64,000 nucleotides of DNA, from NCBI RefSeq assembly GCF_023115355.1, contig NZ_CP096019.1:682001-746000 (forward strand), read 5' to 3'. The notes under the pieces were generated by a model, which did no database searches, was not told the origin of the DNA, and saw only the letters and a list, made by a program, of their open reading frames with translations. Shown here piece after piece: positions 45,705 to 54,792 of the stretch; the first letter of the stretch is position 1; every line of letters starts with the position of its first letter. Source of the DNA: Halocatena salina (GTDB lineage Archaea; Halobacteriota; Halobacteria; Halobacteriales; Haloarculaceae). Made by a program: the position numbers and the translations under genes.

Positions 45705-47915
45705 ATGCTCAGGGAAGTCGTGGACACACTTCTGGCCGAGGCCAAGCGCGCGAACGAGCGACGGCTGCTCGTGCTCACCGGCTCCCATGAGACCGCTCTC
45801 GACGCCGCGACAACGGTGGTCGACGCTGTCGGTTCCGACGATGCGGTGCTCGTCGGACACCGGACGGTCGGAGGCCTCGAACGCCTCCCGCCGTCCCAAG
45901 TGGAGAAACTACTCGGGACGACACACGACGGTATCATCGTCGACCTACACGAGGAGTGTCGTCCTAACACCATCGGCCGTGTCGCTGGCGCGGTCGACGG
46001 CGGGGGACTATTCGTGTTGTTGACACCGCCGTTCGATTCGTGGATCGATCGACGCGACCAGTTCGACGACACTCTCGCTGTCCCGCCCGACGACGTCGCG
46101 GAGGTGACGGGACGATTCCGTCGTCGTCTGATTTCGCTGCTCCGACTCCACGAAGGGATCGCCATCGTGGATCTACCGACTCGGACGGTGGTTCAGGACG
46201 GCAAGACCGACCCATCGCCGATGATCACGGCGGTTCAGCCGAGACCACCGCCGGACCACGCGTTTCCGGAGGCTGCCTATCGGGCCTGTCTCACCACGGA
46301 CCAAGCCCGGACGCTCCGAGTGCTCGAACGACTTCGTGAACCGGGCTGTGCAACCGTCGTCGAAACCGATCGTGGCCGGGGAAAATCCAGTGCGGCGGGT
46401 CTCGCAGCCGGTTCGCTCGCGGTCGCTGGTCGACACGTTCTCGTGACCGCGTCGGCCGTGACTGGCACTACGGAGGTGTTCGCCCGTGCTCGGGAGCTGT
46501 GTGAACAGCTCGACGTGCTTGGAGAAACGACCGAGACCGATCTCCGCACGACGACTGGTGGACGGGTGTACTTCAAACCGCCCGACAGTGCGACGTCGTT
46601 TCCGAACGATCCCGACGCCGTCGTCGTTGATGAAGCCGCAGCGCTTCCAGTGGGGCTGCTCGAACGCTTTCTCACCTCCACGCCGGTGGTGTTCACCACG
46701 ACCATCCACGGGTATGAAGGCGCTGGCCGTGGGTTTTCCGTGCGGTTCCGGGATCGACTCGAAGACAGCACGCTCGACGTTACCGAATGCACGATGGAGA
46801 CCCCGATCCGGTATGCACCCACGGATCCGATCGAACGATGGGCGTTCCACGCGCTGTTACTCGATGCGCGGCCAGCCGTCGACCAGCTGGTGACCGACGC
46901 ACGACCGAACACTGTCGTCTACGAGCGACCGACGCCAGCCGAGCTGCTGGACGACGAACACCGGCTTCGAGAGCTGTTCGGTCTGCTTGTTCTCGCTCAC
47001 TACCGAACCGAACCCGACGATCTCGCCCGCGTGCTCGATGCGCCGAACCTCTCCGTTCGGACACTGACACACGAGGGACACGTCGTAGCGGTCGCGTTGC
47101 TCGCCCGCGAAGGTGGTCTTCCTTCGGAAACGAGACGCGCAGCCTACCGTGGCGAACGGCTACGAGGGAACATGTTACCGGATCTACTCACGGGCCAACT
47201 CCGCGATCCCGAGGCGACGAAACCGATTGGACGACGGGTCATGCGCATCGCTACCCACCCGGCAGTGCGCTCTCACGGTCTCGGAACGCGGCTACTGGAA
47301 GCGATCCACGCCGAATTCGACGCCGACTGGTTCGGCGTCGCCTACGGAGCAACGCCCGAACTCATTCGGTTTTGGAACCGTAATGGATATCGAATGGTAC
47401 ATCTTTCAACGACCAGAAACGAGACCAGTGGCGAACACAGCGCAGTGATGCTCCGTCCGGGGACGTCCGGACTGTACGATCGCCACACTCGATGGTTTCG
47501 CACCCGGATCGGTGGGATGCTGACGGACACACTTTCCGAGGTCGATCCGGACGTCGTGCGGGCTGCCCTCGGGGCGATCGATACGCCTATCACAGCGGAC
47601 CTCACCGATCGAGAATGGCGACTCGTTGCCAGCGCGGCGTACGGTCCCGGTCAGTTCGATATGCATCCCGAGCCGTTCCGACGCCTTGCGCTTGCCGCTT
47701 TGAGTGACCGGGCGTGTGGGTCGCTCTCGCCCCGGCAGGAACGACTGCTCGTCACCCGAGTGTTACAGGCTCGCCCGTGGTCGATCGTGGCCTCTGCGCT
47801 TGATTTTCATTCATCGAGTGGCTGTCGACGGGCGCTTGGCCGGACGCTCCGCCCGCTGGTCGACCGGTACGGAACGAGCGCGGCCGAAGACGAACGGAAG
47901 TGGTACGATGAGTGA
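45705..47915 (+). CDS. tmcA: tRNA(Met) cytidine acetyltransferase TmcA
   Basis: Acetylates cytidine in tRNA (and, in some archaea, rRNA and mRNA) using ATP and acetyl-CoA. Domains in order: N-terminal TmcA region, an RNA-helicase-like ATPase with Walker A (TDRGRGKSSAAGLAAG) and Walker B (VVVDEAAALPVGLLE), a GNAT domain (MRIATHPAVRSHGLGTRLLEAI, then LIRFWNRNGYRMVHLS) and a helical tRNA-binding tail. 736 residues from ATG 45705 fits the family; the upstream in-frame extension is discarded. Confidence 0.93.
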   Translation: MLREVVDTLLAEAKRANERRLLVLTGSHETALDAATTVVDAVGSDDAVLVGHRTVGGLERLPPSQVEKLLGTTHDGIIVDLHEECRPNTIGRVAGAVDGGGLFVLLTPPFDSWIDRRDQFDDTLAVPPDDVAEVTGRFRRRLISLLRLHEGIAIVDLPTRTVVQDGKTDPSPMITAVQPRPPPDHAFPEAAYRACLTTDQARTLRVLERLREPGCATVVETDRGRGKSSAAGLAAGSLAVAGRHVLVTASAVTGTTEVFARARELCEQLDVLGETTETDLRTTTGGRVYFKPPDSATSFPNDPDAVVVDEAAALPVGLLERFLTSTPVVFTTTIHGYEGAGRGFSVRFRDRLEDSTLDVTECTMETPIRYAPTDPIERWAFHALLLDARPAVDQLVTDARPNTVVYERPTPAELLDDEHRLRELFGLLVLAHYRTEPDDLARVLDAPNLSVRTLTHEGHVVAVALLAREGGLPSETRRAAYRGERLRGNMLPDLLTGQLRDPEATKPIGRRVMRIATHPAVRSHGLGTRLLEAIHAEFDADWFGVAYGATPELIRFWNRNGYRMVHLSTTRNETSGEHSAVMLRPGTSGLYDRHTRWFRTRIGGMLTDTLSEVDPDVVRAALGAIDTPITADLTDREWRLVASAAYGPGQFDMHPEPFRRLALAALSDRACGSLSPRQERLLVTRVLQARPWSIVASALDFHSSSGCRRALGRTLRPLVDRYGTSAAEDERKWYDE

Positions 47916-48390
47916 ACTAGTGTTGCTCCTTGCAGTGGTGTTGTTGCTCGTCGGTGTGGTCGGAAGCGTTGTTCCGATGATGCCGGGCGCACCCCTCTCG
48001 CTGTCGGGTGTGGTTCTTTACTGGTGGTCGACGGGTTTTTCCGATCCCGGTCTGGTAGCGGTGTTCGTCCTCACCGTACTCGGTCTCAGCGCGGTGCTCG
48101 CCGATCTTTTCGGCGGAGCGATCACCGCTCGCGTCGGCGGTGCCTCGCTCGTGACGACTGGACTCGCGGCCGTCGTCGGCGTCGTGTTGCTGTTTCTCAC
48201 TGGCCCGGTCGGGCTGTTGGTCGGCATCGCTGGAACCGTCTTCCTCGCGGAATACGTCCGTCACCGAGACGCTAGAGCGGGCGTGAAAACCGCGCTGTTC
48301 GCAACGGCTGGCGTCGTCGGGTCGGCCGCCATGCAACTACTGCTCACCGCCAGTATGTTCGTGCTTTTCGTGTTTGCAGTGTTCCTGTAG
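47908..48390 (+). CDS. DUF456 membrane protein
   Basis: 160-residue protein of nearly continuous membrane spans (VLLLAVVLLLVGVVGSVVPMMPGAPLSLSG, VAVFVLTVLGLSAVLADLFGG, SLVTTGLAAVVGVVLLFL, LLVGIAGTVFLAEYV, FATAGVVGSAAMQLLLTASMF). VPMMPGAPLS is a DUF456 hallmark. Function unknown. Its ATG lies inside the last codons of tmcA, so the two are translated together. Confidence 0.88.
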   Translation: MSELVLLLAVVLLLVGVVGSVVPMMPGAPLSLSGVVLYWWSTGFSDPGLVAVFVLTVLGLSAVLADLFGGAITARVGGASLVTTGLAAVVGVVLLFLTGPVGLLVGIAGTVFLAEYVRHRDARAGVKTALFATAGVVGSAAMQLLLTASMFVLFVFAVFL

Positions 48391-48403
48391 GATCTGAGGA
48401 GTC

Positions 48404-48580
48404 TCAGCACGTGCAGTTGCCGCCACAGTCCCCACCACAGTCACAGTCCGGACCACACGTACACTCTCCACACCGGTACACGTAGCCACCGCCCGATTTA
48501 CCTGTCGACCAACGGTTTGTGACGCGTCGCATCACCGGCGCAATGCACTGATCAAGTCCGATCGAACGCTTCGTTTGCAT
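48404..48580 (-). CDS. Cysteine-rich metallothionein-like miniprotein
   Basis: 58-residue frame starting MQTKRSIGLDQCIAPVMRRV and ending in RCGECTCGPDCDCGGDCGG and NCTC. Eight of the last 22 residues are Cys, in CxxC, CxC and CxxxC spacings, with Gly and Asp between, the look of a metal-thiolate protein. The N-terminal half is basic. An internal ATG would give 42 residues. AT-rich promoter-like DNA (TTAATATATTAA around 48630-48645) lies upstream, divergent from the next small gene. No family recognised; metal storage or a metal-sensing peptide are both possible. Confidence 0.6.
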   Translation of the reverse strand: MQTKRSIGLDQCIAPVMRRVTNRWSTGKSGGGYVYRCGECTCGPDCDCGGDCGGNCTC

Positions 48581-48740
48581 GATGATTGACTCCGTGTCGA
48601 AAAACGACAGATCGAAATAAAATACTATTGTTTAATATATTAATACAACTTATACCAATTATAGTGTGGAGATTAATAACAAGCGGATCAACCGCTGGTG
48701 TGGTCGGAACGCCTGTCAGGATCGGTGTGCTACGGATGGT

Positions 48741-48902
48741 ATGTCGTGTGATGTTTCGGAGTGTGAGAACAGTGCTGCGGTTCGACTCCACGTGCCGTGG
48801 GCAGACACCAGAGCCGTCTGTCCAGCCCACGCGCGGGCGTTAGCCCAGCAGGATGGTGTTGTGGCTGAGCCGCTCGATGGAACCGAAGAGCAGTGGCCCT
48901 AA
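48741..48902 (+). CDS. Small haloarchaeal Cys/His protein
   Basis: 53 residues (MSCDVSECENSAAVRLHVPW, then CPAHARALAQQDGVVAEPLDG). CxxxxC and a later CxxH make a single zinc-binding site likely. Haloarchaea carry many such small zinc proteins with unknown roles. It ends four bases inside the stop of the convergent GNAT gene. The frame is open to 48666, but those upstream codons do not look haloarchaeal. Confidence 0.65.
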   Translation: MSCDVSECENSAAVRLHVPWADTRAVCPAHARALAQQDGVVAEPLDGTEEQWP

Positions 48903-49630
48903 AGTGAAACAGCCATCATCACCTCATCGATGTATTCACCATCGATGAGGTAATGATCTTCCCGAACCGCTTCGGTTTCCCAGCCATGGCTGTCGAGGAA
49001 TTCGATCGCCTCTTCATTGGTGGAGGGAACGCTGTTGTACACCTTTTCATACTCCTGTTCGGTGGCCCACTCCAGTCCGCGTTGGAGCAGGTGGCTTCCG
49101 ATCCCGTACCCGCGATACGCAGGAAGGACGCCGACGGTGAGTTCCGCGGTGTGACTCAACTTTTCGATTTCGGGCGCGTTGAGATGCACCCATCCAACCA
49201 CGTCCTCGTTGACTGTCGCAACGAAAAACACGCGGGATCGGAGATCGTTGTGTCGGAGTAAGACGTTCTCGTGATCAACGATGTCCGCGATGTTTTCGGC
49301 AACGATGTACGTCTCGTCGTCGATGGCCATCCGAATGGCCCCGACAAGTCCGCTGAGATCGCTCTCGTGGGCTTGACGGATCACGACTTCGACATCGTCC
49401 TCCGAAAACCGTTGTTCGGTCCCGCTCTCGAACGCGACCGAAAGATGATTGTCGTCCTCTCTGATAATCCCATCGCGCTTTAGGATCGCTACGTGATGGC
49501 CGAACGCCGACGGTTCCATGTTGAGTGCTGTTCGTGCCGCCTCGTACTCGACAGTCCCGTATCGCTCGACATGTTCGTACACATCCTTCCGGTCTCGGTG
49601 GGTGAATTCGAGCTCATCGGAGAACTGCAT
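48899..49630 (-). CDS. HTH-GNAT fusion protein
   Basis: 243-residue protein. The first 75 residues form a winged helix (RKDVYEHVERYGTVEYEAARTALNMEPSAFGHHVAILKRDGIIREDD). Residues about 80-243 are a GNAT acetyltransferase (VVIRQAHESDLSGLVGAI, TVGVLPAYRGYGIGSHLLQRGLEWA, AIEFLDSHGWETEAV). Regulator-enzyme fusions of this kind are common in haloarchaea; the acyl acceptor and target genes are unknown. ATG 49630 (MQFSDELEF) chosen over codons five residues upstream. Confidence 0.85.
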   Translation of the reverse strand: MQFSDELEFTHRDRKDVYEHVERYGTVEYEAARTALNMEPSAFGHHVAILKRDGIIREDDNHLSVAFESGTEQRFSEDDVEVVIRQAHESDLSGLVGAIRMAIDDETYIVAENIADIVDHENVLLRHNDLRSRVFFVATVNEDVVGWVHLNAPEIEKLSHTAELTVGVLPAYRGYGIGSHLLQRGLEWATEQEYEKVYNSVPSTNEEAIEFLDSHGWETEAVREDHYLIDGEYIDEVMMAVSL

Positions 49631-49655
49631 GAGTAATAATATCACACCTCACTAC

Positions 49656-50048
49656 TTAACCATTTGTGCTGGGGTGGCCTGTAGCACGCCGTGGAACCTG
49701 GGTCAACAGCTGTGCCGTATCCTTGATGTTGTGGGTCTCAAGCAGCAGTTCGGCAACTTCGCGAACAGTGAATTCGGCGTCGATTGACACGTCATAGCAC
49801 CGAGCGTACAGGGTGAGCCAGTCGTTCATCGCGCGTTCGAGCCGTGACAGTTCGGCGGGAGAGAACCGGCCCGGTCCGTCGGTGGCGTGTGCTTCGATGT
49901 ACAAGCCGACGGCAGGCCCGACACCGTTGCGAAGCAATCTCACTGCCCGTTGCTCATCAGGGGGATCCACCGGTGGGTCGAACGTCGCTCGATCCTGACG
50001 GGCCTGTTCGGCCAGCGTAGCGATCCGCTCGTGGCGTTCGGTGTTCAT
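49656..50048 (-). CDS. Unrecognised protein next to fixCX
   Basis: 130 residues with no family I can name. Mostly helical: ERIATLAEQARQDRATFDPP, VRLLRNGVGPAVGLYIEAHATDG, FSPAELSRLERAMNDWLTLYARCYDV, and a C-terminal EFTVREVAELLLETHNIKDTAQLLTQVP. The acid content suits a real haloarchaeal gene. It follows fixC by ten bases, so it is probably the last gene of the fix operon and may assist that pathway. ATG 50048 (MNTERHERI). Confidence 0.65.
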   Translation of the reverse strand: MNTERHERIATLAEQARQDRATFDPPVDPPDEQRAVRLLRNGVGPAVGLYIEAHATDGPGRFSPAELSRLERAMNDWLTLYARCYDVSIDAEFTVREVAELLLETHNIKDTAQLLTQVPRRATGHPSTNG

Positions 50049-50058
50049 GCTCTGTGGG

Positions 50059-51726
50059 TTAGCCGCGATTGAATTCGACTCCCTTGCCACCACCCGGATG
50101 TTCCCAATCGGTGTCGGCAACGACAGCACACGTCCCACACTCGATACACGGCTGGGTGTCGAGACTCACGACGTGTTTCGTGTCGCCGTTGGTCGTGATC
50201 GTCTCCTCCCGGTAACAGCCGCCACCGAAGTCCGTCGCACTGACGGGACACGCAGAAACGGCCGTTCCGCTCGCTTCCACTGAGCTGTCGCGCAGCCGAA
50301 TGTGGGGATTACCGATATCCGTATCATACGTCAGTTCACCGATCCGTTCTTCCAGACTCGGTGGCTCGACGGTGGATCGGTCACGAACAGGAGCACCGAG
50401 CTCCTCCGCGATGACCGTCGGAAGCGTGACGTAGGGCGTCCGGGTGTCCGGGATCGACATCGACATGAACGGTGAACTGTACAGCCGTTCTACCAGCCCG
50501 ATGGCGTCCATCGCTTTGAGTCCGACGCGACCGATGGGTGAAGTGAGCAGCCGATCGACCGTATCAGTCGTCTTCTTCCGTTCACCGATCGGTCGCAGTC
50601 GTTCGTAGCGCTTCGGTCTGAGCTTCTTCATCATACCACTCTCTTTCAGCTTCCGCTCGTATCGCTTGCCCACCGAGTCAGGATTGTTTCGGCGTTTGGC
50701 TGTTGCGAACGCTTCGGCGGCCAGCGCGCCGGCGCTCACTGCGTGATTCATTCCCTTGATGATCGGGCCTTGAGCCTGCATCTGTCCGGCTGCATCGCCC
50801 ACGAGCACGAGGCGGTCTTTGTGTGGCGACGTATGGGCCACCTTCTTAGAGTCGGGAACGAGCTTCGCAGCATATTCCACCTCGGTGTACTCCTCGCCGA
50901 GCCACCGGGCCAACAGTGGATGTGTGAGCAACGCGTTCAACAACTCGTGTGGCTCGGCGCGTTCCTCGACGAGGCTGTCGAGGTGGAACACGGCACCGAT
51001 CGATAGCGAATCCGTGTTGGTGTACAGAAAGCCCCCACCACGGACTCCATCAAACAGATCGCCCGAAAACAGGTGTGCGACACCCTCATTCGGATCGATT
51101 CCGAATTGATCGTCGACGTCGGGCATGTCGACGGTTGCCTTGACGCCCTGGAACCACTCTTCGGGTTCATCCCAATCCATCAAGCCAGCATCGCGTGCGA
51201 GTTCGCTGTTCACCCCATCGGCAGCCACGATGAGATCCGCCCGGATGGGATCGATCTCGTCGCAGGTGACGCCCACGATCTCCCCGTCTTCCCGGAGGAG
51301 TCCGTTTGCGCGAATTCCCGTCAGCAGTCCGCCACCCGTTTCACGGGTGCGCTCGTGGACTCGCTCTGCGAGCCACGAATCCATCCGCCGTCTGAGGACG
51401 GCGTCGGACCACTCCGTATCGTGTTCGTGCAGGGAGGTGAGATCGTATTCCTTTACCATCTCTCCGGCGACGTTCTGCATGTAATACTCCGTGATCGGTC
51501 GTTCTGTCACCGTCTCACGGATGTCTGGAAACAGATCGTCGATCGTGTAGGGTGCCGATTTCTCGGCGTAGAGTAGTCCGCCAGAAACGTTCTTTGCGCC
51601 CGCGTCGACGCCACGCTCTAACACGAGCGTTTCGATGCCCTCGTCCGCCAACTTTGCTGCTGTGGCCGCACCGCCGGGACCGGCCCCGACGACGACGGCT
51701 TCGTAGTGTTCGTACGTTTCACTCAT
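50059..51726 (-). CDS. fixC: FixC-FixX fusion: ETF-quinone oxidoreductase with ferredoxin domain
   Basis: 555-residue membrane-associated flavoprotein passing electrons from ETF to quinone. The N-terminal FAD fold is VVVGAGPGGAATAAKLADEGIETLVLERG, and AAGQMQAQGPIIKGMNHAVSAGALAAEAF is the quinone-oxidoreductase region. The last about 80 residues (HIRLRDSSVEASGTAVSACP, QPCIECGTCAVVADTDW) are a FixX-like ferredoxin, fused rather than separate. ATG 51726 chosen. It overlaps fixB by eight bases. Confidence 0.92.
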   Translation of the reverse strand: MSETYEHYEAVVVGAGPGGAATAAKLADEGIETLVLERGVDAGAKNVSGGLLYAEKSAPYTIDDLFPDIRETVTERPITEYYMQNVAGEMVKEYDLTSLHEHDTEWSDAVLRRRMDSWLAERVHERTRETGGGLLTGIRANGLLREDGEIVGVTCDEIDPIRADLIVAADGVNSELARDAGLMDWDEPEEWFQGVKATVDMPDVDDQFGIDPNEGVAHLFSGDLFDGVRGGGFLYTNTDSLSIGAVFHLDSLVEERAEPHELLNALLTHPLLARWLGEEYTEVEYAAKLVPDSKKVAHTSPHKDRLVLVGDAAGQMQAQGPIIKGMNHAVSAGALAAEAFATAKRRNNPDSVGKRYERKLKESGMMKKLRPKRYERLRPIGERKKTTDTVDRLLTSPIGRVGLKAMDAIGLVERLYSSPFMSMSIPDTRTPYVTLPTVIAEELGAPVRDRSTVEPPSLEERIGELTYDTDIGNPHIRLRDSSVEASGTAVSACPVSATDFGGGCYREETITTNGDTKHVVSLDTQPCIECGTCAVVADTDWEHPGGGKGVEFNRG

Positions 51727-53368
51727 CAGTATCACCTCTGGCGTCCGCTCCGACGCCGCCGTCAGCGACCGCTTTCAGATCCAGTTCCCCGGCTTTCAGT
51801 GCTGCCGTCAGTTGCGGTAGCACCTCGAACAGATCGCCTTCGATGAAGTAATCGCTGAAATCACGGATTCGTGCGTCGGGATCGGTGTTGACCGCGATGA
51901 TCGTTTCCGATTCGTCCATGCCGACCTTGTGCTGGATGGCACCGCTGATACCCGCAGCGATGTACAGTTTCGGCGCAACGATCTGACCGGTCTCACCGAT
52001 CTGACGCTCTTCGCGGGTGTACTCCTCGACATGTCCCGCGAAATCGTACGATCCGGTGACGATCCCCCGAGAGACACCGATACCAGCGTCTTCGAACGCA
52101 TCGGCCAGTTCGACACCGAGTTCCATCCCTTGGGTCGGATCGTCACCGATTCCCCGACCGAGCGCGACGATCACGTCGTGGTCCGACAGATCCACCCCGG
52201 TGTCGAGTCGGTCGTGGGCCACCACCTCGACCTGAAGCCACTCGGAGTCAAGCTCGATTTCGTGTTCGACGAGCTGTCCGTTCCGGTCGCCGTCGAACTC
52301 GGGTAGCTCGAAACTGCCCGGTATCACTGATGCTCCTTGGGGATGGAACTCCCGCGCAGGATTGTCCAAACAGAGGATGGTCGAGTACTCGAAGCCACTG
52401 AAATCCGGACGCTTCATGTGTAAGACACGCTTGAACGTCTTATTCTCCCCCGGCCGTCCGGTTTTGACGGGATTGCTGATGACGCTTTCCTCGATGTACA
52501 GCCCTGAACAGTCGCTTGCCAGCCCGCTGTCAAGTTCGGCTTGGACCTGTGCTGAGAGATCCCGCCCGTTGTTCGTCGCCGGAAACAGCGTGTAGCGCGG
52601 CTCGTCGTAATCGCGCCAGTCCTCCGTAGAACGAGCCATATCGGCGAAGATCTCAGTGTACGGCGTATGCCGGAACCGGTCGAGTCGGTCGTCTTCGTAG
52701 TAGACGGCGACGTCCGCCCCATAGCCGATGGTTTCCTCCGCGAGATCAGCGATGTCGTCGCCGATCACCACGGCGACCACGCGCTCGTCGGTGTCGTTGC
52801 TGTCGTTGTACTCGTCCATCAGCCGACGGGCCTTGCCGAGCATCTCTTTCGAGACGTCGAGCAGCGCTCCCGATTGAGTCTCACAGTACACCCACATGTC
52901 GCGGTATGTGCCGTTCTCGAGCGCGCGGACGTGAGCTTTGTCCGCCGTCGGGTGGTCGAGTTCGGGATATTTCTCTTCAGGAGACCGTTGGGTTTGCTCG
53001 ACGTCCGCCTCGTCGCTGCCAGCCACCGAGTCGATGCGGTTCTCGATGAGCCGTATCGCGCTGTCGCGGTTTTGGCCGTCAGTCTCGCGTTCGAGCAGCG
53101 ATTCGAGCGTCTTCATCTCATCGATGTCTTGGAGGGCGTTACCGAGATCGGCGACTGACATCTCGGTGAGATCGAGATCCCCACCGTCGGTGTCGTCATC
53201 CTCGCTGAACTTCTCGATCCGGCTTTCGAGGAGCGTTTTCGCCCCTTGCCGATCCTTGTCGTTCCGTTCGATCTCGAGGATCTCTTCGAGCGTGGCCACG
53301 TCTTCGATCTCTTTGATCTCCGGGCCGAGTTCCGCGATGGTGTACTCACTCGGGTCGATCTCCGCCAC
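51719..53368 (-). CDS. fixB: Electron transfer flavoprotein alpha subunit (FixB), with N-terminal extension
   Basis: 549-residue ETF alpha subunit. The C-terminal FAD domain is clear (VIVALGRGIGDDPTQGMEL, GQTGQIV-like IGETGQIVAPKLYIAAGISGAIQHKVGM, IIAVNTDPDARIRDFSDYFIEGD). Unusually, two related 50-residue helical modules precede it (SEYTIAELGPEIKEIEDVATLEEILEIE and TEMSVADLGNALQDIDEMKTLESLLERE). I chose GTG 53368 (MAEIDPSEY); a TTG six bases earlier overlaps the fixA stop. Confidence 0.92.
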   Translation of the reverse strand: MAEIDPSEYTIAELGPEIKEIEDVATLEEILEIERNDKDRQGAKTLLESRIEKFSEDDDTDGGDLDLTEMSVADLGNALQDIDEMKTLESLLERETDGQNRDSAIRLIENRIDSVAGSDEADVEQTQRSPEEKYPELDHPTADKAHVRALENGTYRDMWVYCETQSGALLDVSKEMLGKARRLMDEYNDSNDTDERVVAVVIGDDIADLAEETIGYGADVAVYYEDDRLDRFRHTPYTEIFADMARSTEDWRDYDEPRYTLFPATNNGRDLSAQVQAELDSGLASDCSGLYIEESVISNPVKTGRPGENKTFKRVLHMKRPDFSGFEYSTILCLDNPAREFHPQGASVIPGSFELPEFDGDRNGQLVEHEIELDSEWLQVEVVAHDRLDTGVDLSDHDVIVALGRGIGDDPTQGMELGVELADAFEDAGIGVSRGIVTGSYDFAGHVEEYTREERQIGETGQIVAPKLYIAAGISGAIQHKVGMDESETIIAVNTDPDARIRDFSDYFIEGDLFEVLPQLTAALKAGELDLKAVADGGVGADARGDTDE

Positions 53369-53370
53369 GA

Positions 53371-54225
53371 TCAATCACCCCCCACAGCCAACGGCTGCAT
53401 CTCATCGAACACTTCGATCATCCCGTCCTCGTCGGTCGGGTCGATCATGGTCGCTTCGCGTTCGGCAGGGGGTTTCGGGATCGGATCGACCGAGGAAACG
53501 ATCGTCGGTGACCCATCCAATCCGATGTAGTCCGGATCGAGATTCAGATCCTCGTGGTCCCACGTCGTCAAGTGCTGTTCGTGCTCCTCGGCGCGGTCGG
53601 TCGTCCGTTCGCGCAGGTCTTTCAGCACCAACCGCTCGCCAGCCGTTCGGTAGCTCGTATCGAACTCCGGATCGACGACGATGAACGCGGGCAGGTCGGT
53701 CTCGACGGTCTCGACCTCCTCGATATCGCCTTCGACCAACCGCTGTGCCCGTACCGTCCGCTCCGTTTCGTCCACATCGAGCGAAATGACGTGTGTGATC
53801 ATGGGAAGATCGAGCGCCCAACAGGTTTGGGGACCGGTGTGGCCCGTCTCTCCGTCGGCAGTCTTGAATCCCGCAAAAATGAGATCGGGAACCCCGAGTT
53901 TCTCTAACCCTGTTGCGAGAGTGATCGCTGTCGCCCACGTGTCCGAGGCCGCAAGCTCACGATCCGACAACAGATACAGATCGTCGGCGTACACCGATTC
54001 CATCGCTTCTTGGAGCACGTCACCGTACCCCGGTGGACCCATACTCATCACGCTTACCCGACCGCCATGGCGTACTTTCGTCTGGAGCGCTCCGTGGAGC
54101 GCGTGCTCGTCGTTCGGGTTCATCACTGTCGGCGTCTTTCCCCGTTCTAGGTGCCCGTCCTCATCGAACGAGACCTGTCCTTCGCGGAAATCCGGTACTC
54201 CTTTCGTGAGAACGATCGAGTGCAT
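53371..54225 (-). CDS. fixA: Electron transfer flavoprotein beta subunit (FixA)
   Basis: 284-residue ETF beta subunit that binds AMP and pairs with FixB. TKGVPDFREGQVSFDEDGHLERGKTPTVMNPNDEHAL, then VSVMSMGPPGYGDVLQEAMES and LSLDVDE-like ISLDVDETERTVRAQRLVEGDIEEVETDLP-type blocks mark the family. An ATG two codons earlier (54231) is equally possible. Second gene of the ferredoxin-fixABC cluster. Confidence 0.92.
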   Translation of the reverse strand: MHSIVLTKGVPDFREGQVSFDEDGHLERGKTPTVMNPNDEHALHGALQTKVRHGGRVSVMSMGPPGYGDVLQEAMESVYADDLYLLSDRELAASDTWATAITLATGLEKLGVPDLIFAGFKTADGETGHTGPQTCWALDLPMITHVISLDVDETERTVRAQRLVEGDIEEVETVETDLPAFIVVDPEFDTSYRTAGERLVLKDLRERTTDRAEEHEQHLTTWDHEDLNLDPDYIGLDGSPTIVSSVDPIPKPPAEREATMIDPTDEDGMIEVFDEMQPLAVGGD

Positions 54226-54369
54226 TGACATCAGTTTCCCTGTCTGGCTATGACTACCACGGGACGTTAATAGCTTTTTACCAAGCCATCAAATTTTATA
54301 TGGTTAATGGAAATGAACTAGCAACTACCGCGAGTTGACTGGAGGGTGACGGACGGCTCGTCCAGTCGA

Positions 54370-54699
54370 TTAGATGCGTCCAGCACGACCGGGATCGACA
54401 TCGATGGCGTCGACGGGACAGACGTCGACACAGAGCATACAGTCGATGCACTGAGCTTCGTGTGTCGGTTCGGCTTTGATCTCGCTTTCGGGGTGACCAG
54501 GGGTATCGACCCACGTGAAAACGTCTACCGGGCAGTCCTCAAGACACGCGCCGTCGCCGATGCAGATGTCGTAGTCGACAGCAACGTGCGTGCCGTGGAT
54601 ACCGAGTTCCTCCGGTGGGTCGGTCGGTCCCCAAACGTCTACGCCGTTTTCCTCCCCGGCGTGCTCTTTGTTTTCTTCGAACTGTGGGTCGATAGGCAT
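54370..54699 (-). CDS. Seven-iron ferredoxin
   Basis: 109-residue soluble ferredoxin. A charged extension (about 1-38) precedes the fold. The first cluster site is CIGDGACLEDCP, with Asp in place of one Cys, expected to bind [3Fe-4S]; the second is CIDCMLCVDVCP, a complete [4Fe-4S] site. It lies upstream of fixA with a 138-base gap and may supply or receive electrons from KorAB and the ETF system. Confidence 0.93.
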   Translation of the reverse strand: MPIDPQFEENKEHAGEENGVDVWGPTDPPEELGIHGTHVAVDYDICIGDGACLEDCPVDVFTWVDTPGHPESEIKAEPTHEAQCIDCMLCVDVCPVDAIDVDPGRAGRI

Positions 54700-54792
54700 C
54701 GATAACTAGATGGTTCGTTGGCAGACACTTAAACGTGTTCCCGGCTGTTATCAAGGTCGCTCGTGCGTCTGATTATCGTGTGACGTGTCGTG

